DNA of 64,000 nt, from positions 2,666,001 through 2,730,000 of the forward strand of contig JBLDXI010000013.1 of assembly GCA_047495785.1 (NCBI GenBank), in the 5' to 3' direction. Positions 34,301-45,810 of the stretch are shown in pieces. How positions within the stretch are numbered: position 1 is the stretch's first letter; every line of letters begins with the position of its first letter. The notes beneath the pieces were generated by a model. It was not told where the DNA came from and made no database searches. It worked only from the letters and a program-made list of their open reading frames with translations. The position numbers and the translations under genes are program-made. The stretch comes from Lepidodermella squamata (lineage: Eukaryota; Gastrotricha).

Positions 34301-37300
34301 CGCCGTCATTTTCAAGGTAATTTTTTAATTATTGATTTCGAGTTTATTTTGACCGTAATGTTTTTTTCAGATGGGTTACCAGTTGAACATGGTCAAAACT
34401 TACAGCCCGATTTTCGTTGAAAACTGTACAGTCTACGACCCGTCCAGCAATTCTACCAAAATCGTCGAGCAATCTTTGATCGAGTGGCTCGGCCTTGAAC
34501 AATCAAATAACATGTTGAGCTACCTTCAGCTCTATGTCGTGCTCATCATCTTATTCTTGGTTCAGCAGGTAGAATTTTGCGGTATTTTGAAGAACATTTT
34601 ATTCAGCTGATTTTTATAGATCATAAGCGTACATCAAAAAGTCGTTTATTGCAAACTCGAAATTGAACCTCCATCTTATGGAGTTGTCTTCCCGCAAATC
34701 AGTCGGAAGGATGCAGATAAATCTGTCTCCGACTTGCTAATGTACTTTGTCAACTACGGCTTCTACAAATTTGGCCTGGAAATCACCTGGGTTTCTACGA
34801 CAATTGTCATTGCAACTCGTCTGGATTCATTTTCGCTCATCTACGCAATTCCATTGGTTGCCCAGTTGTGGATGCCGCGGCGAGTTTGCGCGCGATTCTA
34901 CCCGTTCTACGTATTTTCGCTCGTGATATTACTGCTGGGCCAGTATTGCGCTTGTGTTGGCTTTCCATTCTATTTCACATGTGGTACCTACCCTTGGGAA
35001 GAATTGGACCAACAACTTCGTTTATGGCTCATGCTGCCACTGAGCGTCAAATCAAGTGACTTCAATTGCACGAAGCTAATTGGTAAACAAAATTTTTCGA
35101 TTGCTTTCAATTACGGTATGATTTGTTGTTTTTAAGGCGATTTCATGCAGTTACTTTTGGCTACTTGTCAACTATCAGTTTTCCGCACTGAAGCGCAACA
35201 TGGCGCTACCTATGCTGGAGGAGACAATTCGGACGCTTTGCCAAATATCGAGTTGTATTACAACAATCCAGTTCATGATTTCATTAGCGAGAAAAAGTTA
35301 GTTTTTTGTTTGATAATTGCTTGTGAAAATCACCTGGATTAACGCGCTTTTAATCGCTTCAGTAAACGCGGGTAAGAAAGCGTGACGGGTAATAATAGTC
35401 ACCTTTTCACGTAAAATCAACCCCAATTTTAACATAAACCCTTTCAAATAATTTATTAAACCTTCAGCGAATCGAAGTGCACAACTTTAATTTTGCTTTT
35501 CTTGAATTATTTTGTTCAGATCACTGCTTGACGAGCTCAAAGCCGTCGTGTTTGAGCTAATGTTCTGGATCACGATTTTGGTGTTATTCGGCGCCGGCGT
35601 CAGCGAGGTCAACGTGTTTTCGCTGATCTATCTCATCGTTTGCTTCATCCTGCTATGGTACGGCCAAAGTCTGCTGATCAAACCGATCGACCAGTTGATC
35701 AAAACTTGGCACATCATATTAGCGCTGAATGTCTTCGTTATCATCGTCAAAGCAGGCCTGCAACTTCTGGCTTGCATGGAAACAGGGCCTAATTTCCTAC
35801 CTGCCGACGATAAAAATTCTTGTAACATTCGCCAAGTTTTCGACTTGGTCTGTATATCACCGTCTCTGAAGAACACTGCACCCCTTCAGAGTAAGTATTT
35901 TTTCGGAAAAAATGTGGGTGGATAATGGATGATTTATTTCTTTAGCCTGTGCTGCGTTACTGCCAAGCCGTTCGCCTCTCGCGTCCGATATAGCTGCTTT
36001 TGTTTTCCTGCTGATCATGAAACGCCTCTACCGGTCCTACTACTTCCAACACGTCGTTCGCGACTTTGATATTCAGTCCTCTCTTGCCTCCCTCGGGGCT
36101 AGTTTGATCATGCACCGGCAACAGGAGCAGTTGAAACGAGAGCGCGAGGCCGAGCGCAAGCGTGTCGATAAGATTCGAACGAAAATCGAGCGCATCCGGC
36201 AGCGCCAGAACATGTCGATGGCACAGCGCGAGAAAATGCAGAGTGCGTTGGGTGGAGCGTTGGACGCGCCTGATCAAGCGGCGACCATCGTGAGACCGGA
36301 GCCTGATCACTACCGGGTAATTCGCGGTGGTGACTACATTATGTTTGACGAGAAAGAAAGCGATGAGGAAGACCCGGCCGCACTTTTGGGTGGCCGGTCT
36401 GCTAGCGCTTTGCAAGCGGCGTCAAAAATAGAAAAGACACCAATTGACGTAAGTTTTACTACTCTTAATAATTATTTATGTTATAATTTTGTGTTGTGTT
36501 CTAATTGATTTCATAACCCTCACTTGAAGGTCATAAGGGAAATCGTTAAATTTTACGCGCCCATATTGCGCCGCTGGGGTTTTGTTTGGCGAAGGAGGCT
36601 GACTCGCCCCTTTCTCAACAAAAAGAATGTCGCGGCTTTTAACCGCACGCGTTGCGATTCAGAATTCGATGACAATGTAAACATGATCGGCGGAATTTGT
36701 CTTGTTTTTTAACAATCACCACATATTGCTTCGATAGAGTTCGAAATTCTAACTGGAATGCATCGTCAGCTTGAGAATGAAACTAAAAAAATTAATCCTC
36801 AGATTGTTGAGGTGGATTTTAATGGAATCTGTTATTTTCCAACAGGTTATTGCGGACACCGTTATGAAGAAGCAGCCCTCTCAAGCCGTAACAACTTCGA
36901 TGACTCACCTACCCCGAGTCGTTAGTATGAGCATGTCGTCTGGCCCTCCTCCAGTATCGCCTATCGCCGGAGCTCATGGCGAGGCTGCGGTCCAACTCCA
37001 CTTTGCACCGGGCGAAACTCAAGCTGCCGCTGATACGCTACCCATTCATCCGACGACGACTTCTGAGCCTCCAAGCGGTGGGGACGGTCTTCGGCGCCGC
37101 GTTAGGACGCCATCAGGTAGCAGTGGACAGCCTGGTCTTGTAACGAGCCAAGCCCCATCGAGCGATATTGACTACATCAGCGAAGTTGTCGAACCAGGAG
37201 ATGACGGCGGTAGTGACCAGGGTGATGGAGATGACGAAAATCAAGGGTTGAACAACACCGGAACATCATCATCGAGTTGGCGCGATAACGTGAAAAACGC

Positions 37301-40300
37301 TGGGTATTTCTTCTACGAACTGCTGTATTCATCGATCACATCTCTGATTAACCTCCTTAATTCGCTGACTTTCGAACATTATCTCGTTAGAAGGCGGTTG
37401 AAGCGGCAAATCGAAATTCAAAAGATATGCAGCCGCCGGCAGGGTATTGTGCCGGGTGAAGTGACGCGATCTCGAGGTCACCGGAAGCAGGGCTCGACAG
37501 CGTCGGCAATTTCTGTCGGAAGTGCATTGGTAACAAGCGGGCCAGTCCCAGCTCTTACCGTGCCAGCTATCTCCGTCCGACAAGCGCTGTCAGCAATGCC
37601 TAGTGACCCGACCTTCACGACTTTCATTCCCGAAGAACTAACCGAGGAAGAGGAAGTCAAGGAACGAGAGGAAATCGAAACCGAGTTGAGAAATCACTCG
37701 TTAGCCTATCGCTTAACCCGAGCTGTTTTCGACCTGTTTCTCGCGAAAACCGAATACGTCTGCTATTTCTTGATGGTTTTGACGTTTTTGCTCGAGGGTA
37801 GCATTTTGAGCCTGCCGTTACCGTTATTCGCCTTCTCGTGGGGTATGTTAGCCATTCCATCGCCGGGTCATCGATTTTGGATCACGGTCATGACCTACGA
37901 AATGTTGGTTGTTGTGGTCAAGTTCATCTTCCAATTCCCGCTGGGCTACGACGAGCCGACTGCGATGCCAACTGCCCGTTTGAATGCTAATGAATCACCC
38001 TGGACATCTTTCGCTGACGTTTCAAAGCTATTCGGAGTGAATAAACGCAACAATTTCGCGCTGTTGGATATCTTACTCTTGGTCTCACTTTTCCTTCACC
38101 GATTCATGCTCAAGCGTTACGGTCTGTGGAAGCCGGCCGAGCTACCCCATCAGCAGGTTAACAGCGCCGAACAGCCAGCTAGTCCATCCGGGCAAAACGC
38201 GGCGTCGAAAGCGTTGATTCCGAAATCTATGTCTGCGAAAAAACCGTCGACCAGCACGAAACTTGAGACAAGTGCTGCGAATAGAACAGCACCGCAAATT
38301 TCAGTCACTTCAATCGACAGCGGCGATCAATCCGGGTTGATCGATGCGACACTTGGTGAAACAACTGATGTTGGCTATATCGATGCTGATATCGAGTCTG
38401 ACGCTGTCTTAGACACGTCTGACGGCGGTTGTTGCTCTGAAATTTGCTACAGGATAAAGTTGATTCCATCGCTGGTCGTCATGTTTTACTCGCAGCTGAC
38501 CAACCCGACCGACCGGTCACCACGCGATCTTTACGCCTTCATTTTCGCCGCTGATTTCTGCGCGCTGTTGACTACTGTTTTCGCCTACGACAAGTTCGGT
38601 CCATCGAGTTACAAAGCCCAAGCCGTGTTAGATCTCCTGCAAAGTGACGCTGTGCCGATTCCTTTTGTCATTTTGCTTCTCGTCCAGTTTTCGTTCCTTC
38701 TCATTGATCGAGCGTTGTACATCCGGAAACAAGCTGTTGGCAAATTGATTTTCCAAATTTTACTGTTAATTTTGGTCCACGTTATCACGCTCTTCATTCT
38801 ACCGCTGCCGACTGTGACGAACATCCCATTTTCGCAAAACGCGGCTGTTCAGGTGTGGTATTTCTTCAAATGCGCCTATTTCGCGTTTTCCGCCTACCAA
38901 ATCAAGTTCGGCTATCCGCAACACGTTTCCACCCACTTTTTGACCAGGCAATACAACTATTTGATGTGGCTGCTGTTGAAAGGCTTCATGGTCATACCTT
39001 TCTTACTCGAGTTGCGGACTATCATGGACTGGGTTTTCACCCGAACAACGCTGGGTTGGCGGTATTGGTTGATCACAGATTTGTGTTACTACGAAATTTT
39101 CTCCATCAAATGCGAACGGCGAATGGAAGAGAAATACCCGACAACCAGAGGCACACCAAGGGCTTGGATGTACAAAATTCACGGCTTGCTATTCTTAGCT
39201 GGGATTGTGTTCATTCTCTGGTTCCCGTTCTTGCTGTTCTCGTTCGGCGATTTGATGGTCATGCCAGCGGATCTGACCCACGTCAGGCTTGATCTCAAGC
39301 TATCAGGCACGACCCAGCCGATCTTTTCGTACGGGGTTGATACAGAAGCTGGCGGGTTGTATCGAATGAGCGAGAAGCAGTTCGAAAAACTGGACTACTG
39401 CTTCAAACAACGAAATCAACAGCTGCAATACACAGCGAACGACATTTGGATTGCCCGGATATCGTCCGACTCGCAAACACTGTGGACACTCTCGCCACCA
39501 GCCTACCAGTCGTTGGAGGAGAGTTTGGCTAATGAAAATCTGCGCAACATGTCCATCACGGCGCAGTTCGTTGTCAGTCGCAAGACGCCGAAATCGTCGC
39601 GGAATGTGCCATTATTGCCAAGTTTCAAGGTGCAGAATATCATGTCGAACTCGACTCGCAAGTCACTGCTGCGGCTGCTGATGTTGAGCCCGAACAGGAC
39701 TACGGTCACATTCTCGCATCTTATTCCGCAATACGTCATTGTCGACAGATCAGGCCAAATGGAGGCGTTCCAGTTGCCAAATTGTCAAATCGTAAGCATT
39801 TTTCAAACATTTCTATCCTAATATGAGCAACAGAATTTGCGAATTTTTACTCAAATTCGTATTGGAATGGAAGTGAAATTCTGGATGTTGTGGAGTCATA
39901 GCCCATCTTTCATGATTTAAGATTTTGAATAGGTATTAACCCTATTTTTGAAATTTCAGGCGCAAAGATCGACTTATTTCAACGCATCGATGTCGCTGAT
40001 CACTCGCAGTCCTGATGAGCGGTGGTGGGCAACTCACCTTGAGAAGAAAGCTACCTCCTGCGACTGTCCTGAACTGAAGTTGAAAACCGGCAATGAGACA
40101 GAAATTATGGTAGTCTCAGCGCCGGTCAAGGCTGAAGTGCTATCGCTTCTCGACCGCCTTGGCACTTCGATTATCGGTGTCTACTCCGCCGTGGTACTCG
40201 TCGTCCATCGTTTGCTTCGGTCCTCGCTCATCGAAGGCGCCAACTACCGAGTCATGTTCACGGAGTTGCCGCGTTGTGAGCGCGTCTGGCGGTTGCTCAA

Positions 40301-40427
40301 CGAAATCTACATCGTAAGACAGTTCGGCGAGTGGCAGTTGGAGGAAGAACTGGTAGCGCGGTTAATATTCCTCTACCGCAGCCCGCAGACGATGATTGAT
40401 CAAACACGGCATGTCGGCTTGATGTGA
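31327..40427 (+). CDS. Piezo: Piezo-type mechanosensitive ion channel
   Basis: Trimeric, force-gated cation channel of the plasma membrane. Exons 31327-31393, 31454-31549, 31603-31728, 31789-34316, 34371-34568, 34620-35082, 35137-35296, 35520-35890, 35946-36448, 36530-36676, 36770-36811, 36846-39791 and 39960-40427 give about 2700 residues, near the family's 2400-2900. The first helices match Piezo starts (PLCLLAGACIFRFNF, LLALPFIDSPVSSSLRGNH). The middle has the NPVHDFISEKKSLLDELKAV block and a coiled charged segment (QEQLKREREAERKRVDK). Near the pore are IPFLLELRTIMDWVFTRTTL and CYYEIFSIKCERRMEEKYPT. The pore-end cap and C-terminus follow (TELPRCERVWRLLNEIY, EEELVARLIFLYRSPQTMI). Two giant exons of 2.5 and 2.9 kb hold most of the protein. 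The intron at 31729-31788 is 60 bases and open, so its retention would add 20 residues. The small exons at 36530-36811 are phase-consistent but less sure. Confidence 0.95.
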
Positions 40428-41597
40428 ATCGAATGAAATTTTTGTTGCGTTGTTTGAAAGATTCTTGAAAAAAGAAAATATTTCACGATCGTTATGTGCC
40501 TCAACAACTTTTTGTGAATTATATTGCACTCGGTGTAGAAGCGCACGCATGATTTTTTGAAAATGCCACATATAATCTTGACATTAGAAAATGATATTGT
40601 ACCATATCTTACTTAATTACTCCAAGCTCTTTCCTGGCGAGTACAGCTCCTCTATATTTGAAAATAGGTTCCAAATACGCATTACTGCAACAAGCTTATT
40701 CCGCTCGCTTATATTCTCTTTACGTAATTTTTCGTCGGCTAGCGGCTCGCAATTTTCAACCTTATAGCGCTTTAAAAAGCTCTTGATGCTGTGATGTTAG
40801 ATTGGCGGAGGATTCGAGTTGGTTGCATGTCCAGTTTGATCTTTTTAGCGGCATCACGTTAGAGTATTTGCGGTTTGCGCTTCGTCATTCACTACTGTTG
40901 ATTAATTCAGTTCAACTTAATCATGGAAAAAACAATAATTTTTTTGCTCTCTTCGAACCTATCCAACCCGAGTGCCTCGATTGCTTACTTGAAGCGCCAC
41001 ACATGTATTAATATTACTTTTCTACGATGTTGAAAAATAATTTGATTTTTTATGTAACTCGTCTAAAATACAAATCATGCTAATTTTTGAAAAGTTGCCC
41101 ATGCTGTTCGACACACGAATGAACGATCTGATTTTCAAATCAGTGTCCCGCTATTACGTGTATCCATGATGTTCCTCTGCGTCAGACATTCAAAAAATGC
41201 CGAAACGAGTGTGCATTGTCAGTCCTTGTAAATATTATAGCAATCGTGAGGTGGCGCTCGTTTCCTATTTATATACTTTTGCAACTTCATGATGAAATAA
41301 TTGACACGCGCCTTGAATTATTGGTTGAAATTGTGACTTCTAACTTACAGCTTTGCGTCTGTAATTGTTGCACTTCATCAACCTGTCTGATTTACGGGCA
41401 TCTGATGCCGGTTGCAGATGCTAATAATGATATTATGTACACTTTTTAATAAAGAGGATCAGCGTTAACTTGACTCGGTTTTATTTAAGCAAAACTGGTA
41501 TAAAAACGGTTCGAGACATAACATACGAACTACAAAATTGCAACCAGACTTTATTCATGATTCGTTTGAAAATCAGAAAAAGACAGCCTAGAATCGA
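40428..41597. other. Intergenic region between convergent Piezo and zinc-finger genes
   Basis: AT-rich and without a supported gene. A TTTATT at 41550-41555, 43 bases beyond the zinc-finger stop, is a polyadenylation signal on the minus strand. Confidence 0.4.
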
Positions 41598-43471
41598 TTA
41601 AGCTTTTAACTGGCTGCGCAGGACACTGGTGCCACGATTAACGTGGAACGCTTGGTGATGCCGGTCGAGACCTTCGAAACTTTGGAACATTTTGTTACAA
41701 TCAAGGCATCGTATGAATATCGGTCCGTCGATTCTGATTTGAGGCGACGCGGTTTCTCGAGAAGTCGACGGCTGATCGGCGTCAACCTCTGGTGCTGGGC
41801 TTTCAGCCTCCTGCGGCAACATAGAGTCTGGCACCTCGCCACGCGCGTGTTTCCGCTCGTGATCGATTCGCCCATAAATAGTGAAAAACAGCTTGCCGCA
41901 ATAACGGCACTGGGTGTCGGGAATAGATTCGTCGCGCGGGATATTGTCAAGTTTTTCTTTCCTGCGCCGGCCACGACCCTCATCCACAGGCTCAATCCAG
42001 GGGTCAACCAACATGTCGATATCGATATCCATCTCTCGACCGAGATCTTCATCCATATCGCTGTCATAAAACACAACTGTAAATAAAATTTGCAAGGCAA
42101 ATTGCTCAACTCACCCGCATTCCTCTCGATGTTTCAAATATGAAGCTTCAAGGTAGTAACTCTTATTGCAGGTGGGGCACTCGTAAAGCACTGTGTCGTC
42201 CATGTCTCGAAGTTCTTTTTCGATCAGCTCATTGTAGAGAGCAGGATGCGACAGTTTGTAATGCAATTTGAATTGCTTTTTCGACGGCTGGATTCTCTGG
42301 CAACTAGGTACCAAGCAGCGGTAAACAACTGATGGCGGTTTAAGCGCTTTCAATTTCGCTTTTAGTTGCTCTTTCGTGATGAAAGGGTGCGCTTGTTTGT
42401 AATGCCGACGCAAACTATCCCGCTGCTCATAGGATAACGGGCACAAGTCGCATTTGTTCATCTGCGGCTTCGGTTCCGGCCGTTTTCGACCTGTTTTTGG
42501 CTCGTCTTTCTTTTCCACAACGCACATAGCCCGTTGTAGTAAGGGTTCGAAAATTTTCTTCGCAATATGGCCATTCAAACGATTACGCTTTTCAGGCATA
42601 TCATTCGAATCATCACTCATCATTCGAGCTCTTTCTTCCGCCTCCCTTTTCGCTTCTTTCTTGGCCTCCAGTTTAGCTTTACACTGACCTCTGGAAAGAT
42701 GATCGCGCAAACCTGACATCTGAAATTGACAATGTTAACTCGAAATTATACAAAACCTTCCCGACAAACCTTAACGTAAACATATTTGCAATGAGGGCAT
42801 CGAAATTTGCGACCGCCAGTTGTGTGCATCTGTCTAACGTGCGCTTTCAACGAATAAATGTTGAAATAAACCCGGCGACAGTGGTGACATTCGTACACTT
42901 TCTTGCACTGATCCATCGCAAAATCGCCACCGCTTCCAATTATGCTTGTTGGACCATTGGGATAAACGGGCCGAAATTCTATGTCATCCCGATTTTTCCA
43001 TTTCCTACTGGAGCTGGCTTCCAAACTACTGAGAGGCCGCACAGAAGTGGGCACTTCGCCAGAGAGAGCCATTTGATTGCTAACAACAAAGGGAATAGTT
43101 ACAGGTCCTTTCCGTAGCTCTGCTGACAACTGCCGTGGGACGTTGACAGGAGTCTCAACGGTGACCGTCATCTCTTCAGTGACAACTTTTCCTTGAAAGG
43201 CTGCTGAAACCGCCGAGGTCGGCTCAACTTGCTGAGCGGAGCTTTCGATTTCTGGAAGGTCCGCAACACCCTCTATGTCTGAAAATAGGGCTAAAGCATT
43301 AGCAGATGATTTGGCTTTCTTCGTAGATTTTCCTCCAATGGAAGTCTTCTTCGCATTTTTCCTCACAGATAGCTTAGCACTTGCATCACTGATAGGCTGT
43401 GGATCCTGAATAGCCGCCGTCGCTTCTTCAGCTTCCAACTGATCTGGCTGAACTTTCCGCTTTCTGCCCAT
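41598..43471 (-). CDS. C2H2/C2HC zinc-finger protein with seven fingers
   Basis: Nuclear, probably DNA-binding protein; orthologue not recognised. Minus-strand exons 43471-42776, 42719-42115 and 42060-41598 give 587 residues. The N-terminus is basic (MGRKRKV, KNAKKTSIGGKSTKKAK) and likely carries a nuclear localisation signal. Fingers in order: YECHHCRRVYFNIYSLKAH, FRCPHCKYVYMSGLRDHL (ending in Cys, C2HC), KCDLCPLSYEQRDSLRRHY, YRCLVPSCQRIQPSKKQF, YECPTCNKSYYLEASYLKH (C2HC), QCRYCGKLFFTIYGRIDH and IRCLDCNKMFQSFEGLDRH. The splice between exons 1 and 2 falls inside finger 2 and rebuilds it exactly, which validates the model. The acceptor of exon 3 was chosen to keep phase (DMDEDLGREMDID). The fingers are separated by long linkers, unlike KRAB-type arrays. 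Confidence 0.85.
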
Positions 43472-43853
43472 CGTATTAAAATCCTAATAAAAGAATTCGC
43501 TTAAAATTTGTTTTCCAAAACACGACTTGAAACATGTGAGGGTGAACACTTATCTTGCAACATGCAAAGCGAATTCTTATTGCCAAGTACACTTTTCAAA
43601 TACATATAATAAAGCAATGATTTGCAGCATTCTGAAAACGCACTACTAACAACCAGAGGAAACCTGCTTTTCCCCTGCTTTTGCTCGCACTCTCCATAGC
43701 TCGCACACATTCTCCGCGGCCGCCCCCTTTTTGAAAATGAATTCCTCGATCTTCATCGCAATTATTATTTACAATTTCAACAAAATTTATTGAAATTAAA
43801 ATAATAATTTTATACATTTATTTAAATACTATCAGTGCTTATTTTTTGCCGCG
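43472..43853. other. Upstream region of the zinc-finger gene
   Basis: About 380 bp up to the edge of the duplicated target sequence. Nothing recognised beyond the likely promoter of the minus-strand zinc-finger gene. Confidence 0.4.
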
Positions 43854-44157
43854 CGCGAATTTCGAGTTTTCGAAAGTTTCCAGTCAGAAGTTTTCGAGTT
43901 CCGCCACGTTCGACCCATGCAGCTTTGTCGATGTTGTGGCGATGGCGATGGTCGATGGCGAATACATATATTATATTATGTTATGCCCAAATTTTAGCGT
44001 TGCTATATTATTTTGTTGAGCATTTAACATTTGCACGCGCTTGGGAAGTTTTTCGTGATTCAAATCGCTCGATGAAGTGGAACGAGAAATCAAGACGGGG
44101 ATTAGCTGCCGTTGCGGCGTTCTGTCTTGAATGCGCCAATGGCACTCGAAATTTGTG
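43854..44157. repeat. Left copy of a 304-bp direct repeat flanking the LINE
   Basis: This 304-bp segment (from CGCGAATTTCGAG to CGAAATTTGTG) recurs without a mismatch I can see as 45811-45926 joined to 47601-47788. Here it is uninterrupted. It ends exactly where LINE-type sequence begins, and its second copy begins exactly at the LINE's 3' tail. It behaves as a very long target-site duplication. Confidence 0.9.
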
Positions 44158-45810
44158 GATGCTACCACAGTGTTGTACACGGTCCTCGCTAGTTGGCTAG
44201 AGAGACACCCCCGTGCCTATGCCACCTTCATCGACTTTACCTCTGCATTCGACAAAATCGACAGGGAACTGCTATTCCGGAAATTGGAAAGACGTGGAAT
44301 CCCGTCGCGACTTGTTACGCTCCTTAGGGACATGTACTGCGAAACAAAGGCTGTTGTTTCAGTTGGCGAAAAACTGTCTGCCGAATTCGTAACATCAGAA
44401 GGCGTGAAACAAGGCGACCCGCTGTCACCCCTCCTGTTTTGTATATATATTGATGACCTAGAAGACTCGCTGAAAATCCCTGGAGTACCGGGTTTGCCTC
44501 TGGCAGAAAAGAGTGTTAGGTGTATCTTATTTGCGGACGACGTTGTGCTGATCTCGGCTTGGCGACACGAGATGGAGGGATATCTACTTCGACTCAAAAA
44601 CTATGAGCGAGAAAACTCGATTGCGGTGAACAAGAATAAGACAAAATATATGATATTCGGTGAGGAAGAAGAAGGAAATGTCCCTCTCACATTCGACGGT
44701 GAAAATCTTGAAAAAGTTGAACATTTCAAATACCTGGGCATTTGGCTTTCAAGAGATTTGTCATTCAAAGAAGCCCTGAAACAAGCGCGACTGAGAATCG
44801 CGCGAACTGCCGGGATGTTGCCGAAAATTTTCGATAAATTTGACAAGCTCCCCATCGAGAGCATTCGTACCTTGTATCGCGGTGTTGTACTGGCAACGGG
44901 CCTCTACGGCGCGGAGCTCTGGGGCCTTGACCGCCAACGGGCCCTCGAGCCGATACCGTGGCGCTTAATAAAGAGGGCTCTCGACTTACCGACCTGCTCA
45001 AGCCACCGACTCCTAGCTAGAGAGATCTGGATGCCCGACCCTAACAACGAAAGGCGCATGGCAGCAATTCGGTACTATTGGCGTATGAAAGAGGCAAAAA
45101 TCGGTACGCTCCTGTACTCGGCATACGAAACGCAAAAATACATGAAACCGACGATGAAGAACAAAGTTGACCGTGTGGAAAAAGAAATGGTTAAAATCCA
45201 CCTCCCGGGCATACTGAAAGCAAACGTGGACAGCAAAACTGCAAAGGCCGTCGTCCGACAAAGATATGAGGCCCTGAGCCGCGAAACGAACGCGAAAAAC
45301 CTAGGTAGCCGACCATGGTCGATCAACCCAAGAACAAGTGGCATTTCGTACGCCGAGAAGTATTTTGCGAAATTGGGGCGTGAAATGGGTCGAATCCTAC
45401 TTTTGATTAGATGTGACGCGCTATTCGGCAATTCGGTTTACGTTAGTAATCAATGCAAGCTCTGTTCGTCACCTACGCCGGCTTCCTCTTGGCGACTTCT
45501 AGACCACCTCACTTCAAATTGTACCGCCATCGACGCATCGCTCAGACTGAGCCAAGCTCAGATAGACAAGCTACTATTCGCCGGTGCAGAAAATCGAAGC
45601 AGCGAAACGCTGAAAAAAATTGATGAGATTGTAAAAATTTATTATCATTAAAAGGTTTACTTGTCGGTGTATGAATTAAAAAATGAATACAAAACGTCGC
45701 TTTAAGATTTATTAATTTCTGTTTCCTGTTTTTTTTCCCTTCTATGTGCTTTTAAAAATATTACTGACTGGCTGACGAAAACTAATAAATAAATCAATCA
45801 ATCAATCAAT
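44158..45810 (+). mobile_element. 5'-truncated non-LTR retrotransposon (LINE)
   Basis: The insert runs from GATGCTACC to a (TCAA)n tail at about 45790-45810. Its open frame (in LINE sequence to the stop at 45649-45651) is fused by chance to an ATG in the flanking repeat at 44131. It holds a reverse transcriptase starting part-way through (ATFIDFTSAFDKIDRELLF, VKQGDPLSPLLFCIYIDDL, catalytic FADDVVLIS at about 44530-44556, thumb-like FKYLGIWLSRDLSF). The C-terminal part ends with a CCHC-like CKLC...HLTSNC motif. The earliest RT motifs, the endonuclease and any first ORF are missing, so the copy is 5' truncated. A microsatellite tail instead of poly-A is seen in several LINE clades. No LTR, integrase or RNase H was seen. 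Clade not resolved. Confidence 0.88.

Noticed and set aside
36771-36845. Start of the 1016-residue Piezo frame at 36771
   Set aside because: The segment before 36846 is intron or another frame; an acceptor (CCAACAG) and family alignment start this exon at GTT ATT GCG.
44131-45651. The 506-residue open frame as a host gene
   Set aside because: Its first codons lie in the duplicated flank and the rest is reverse transcriptase; the fusion is accidental.
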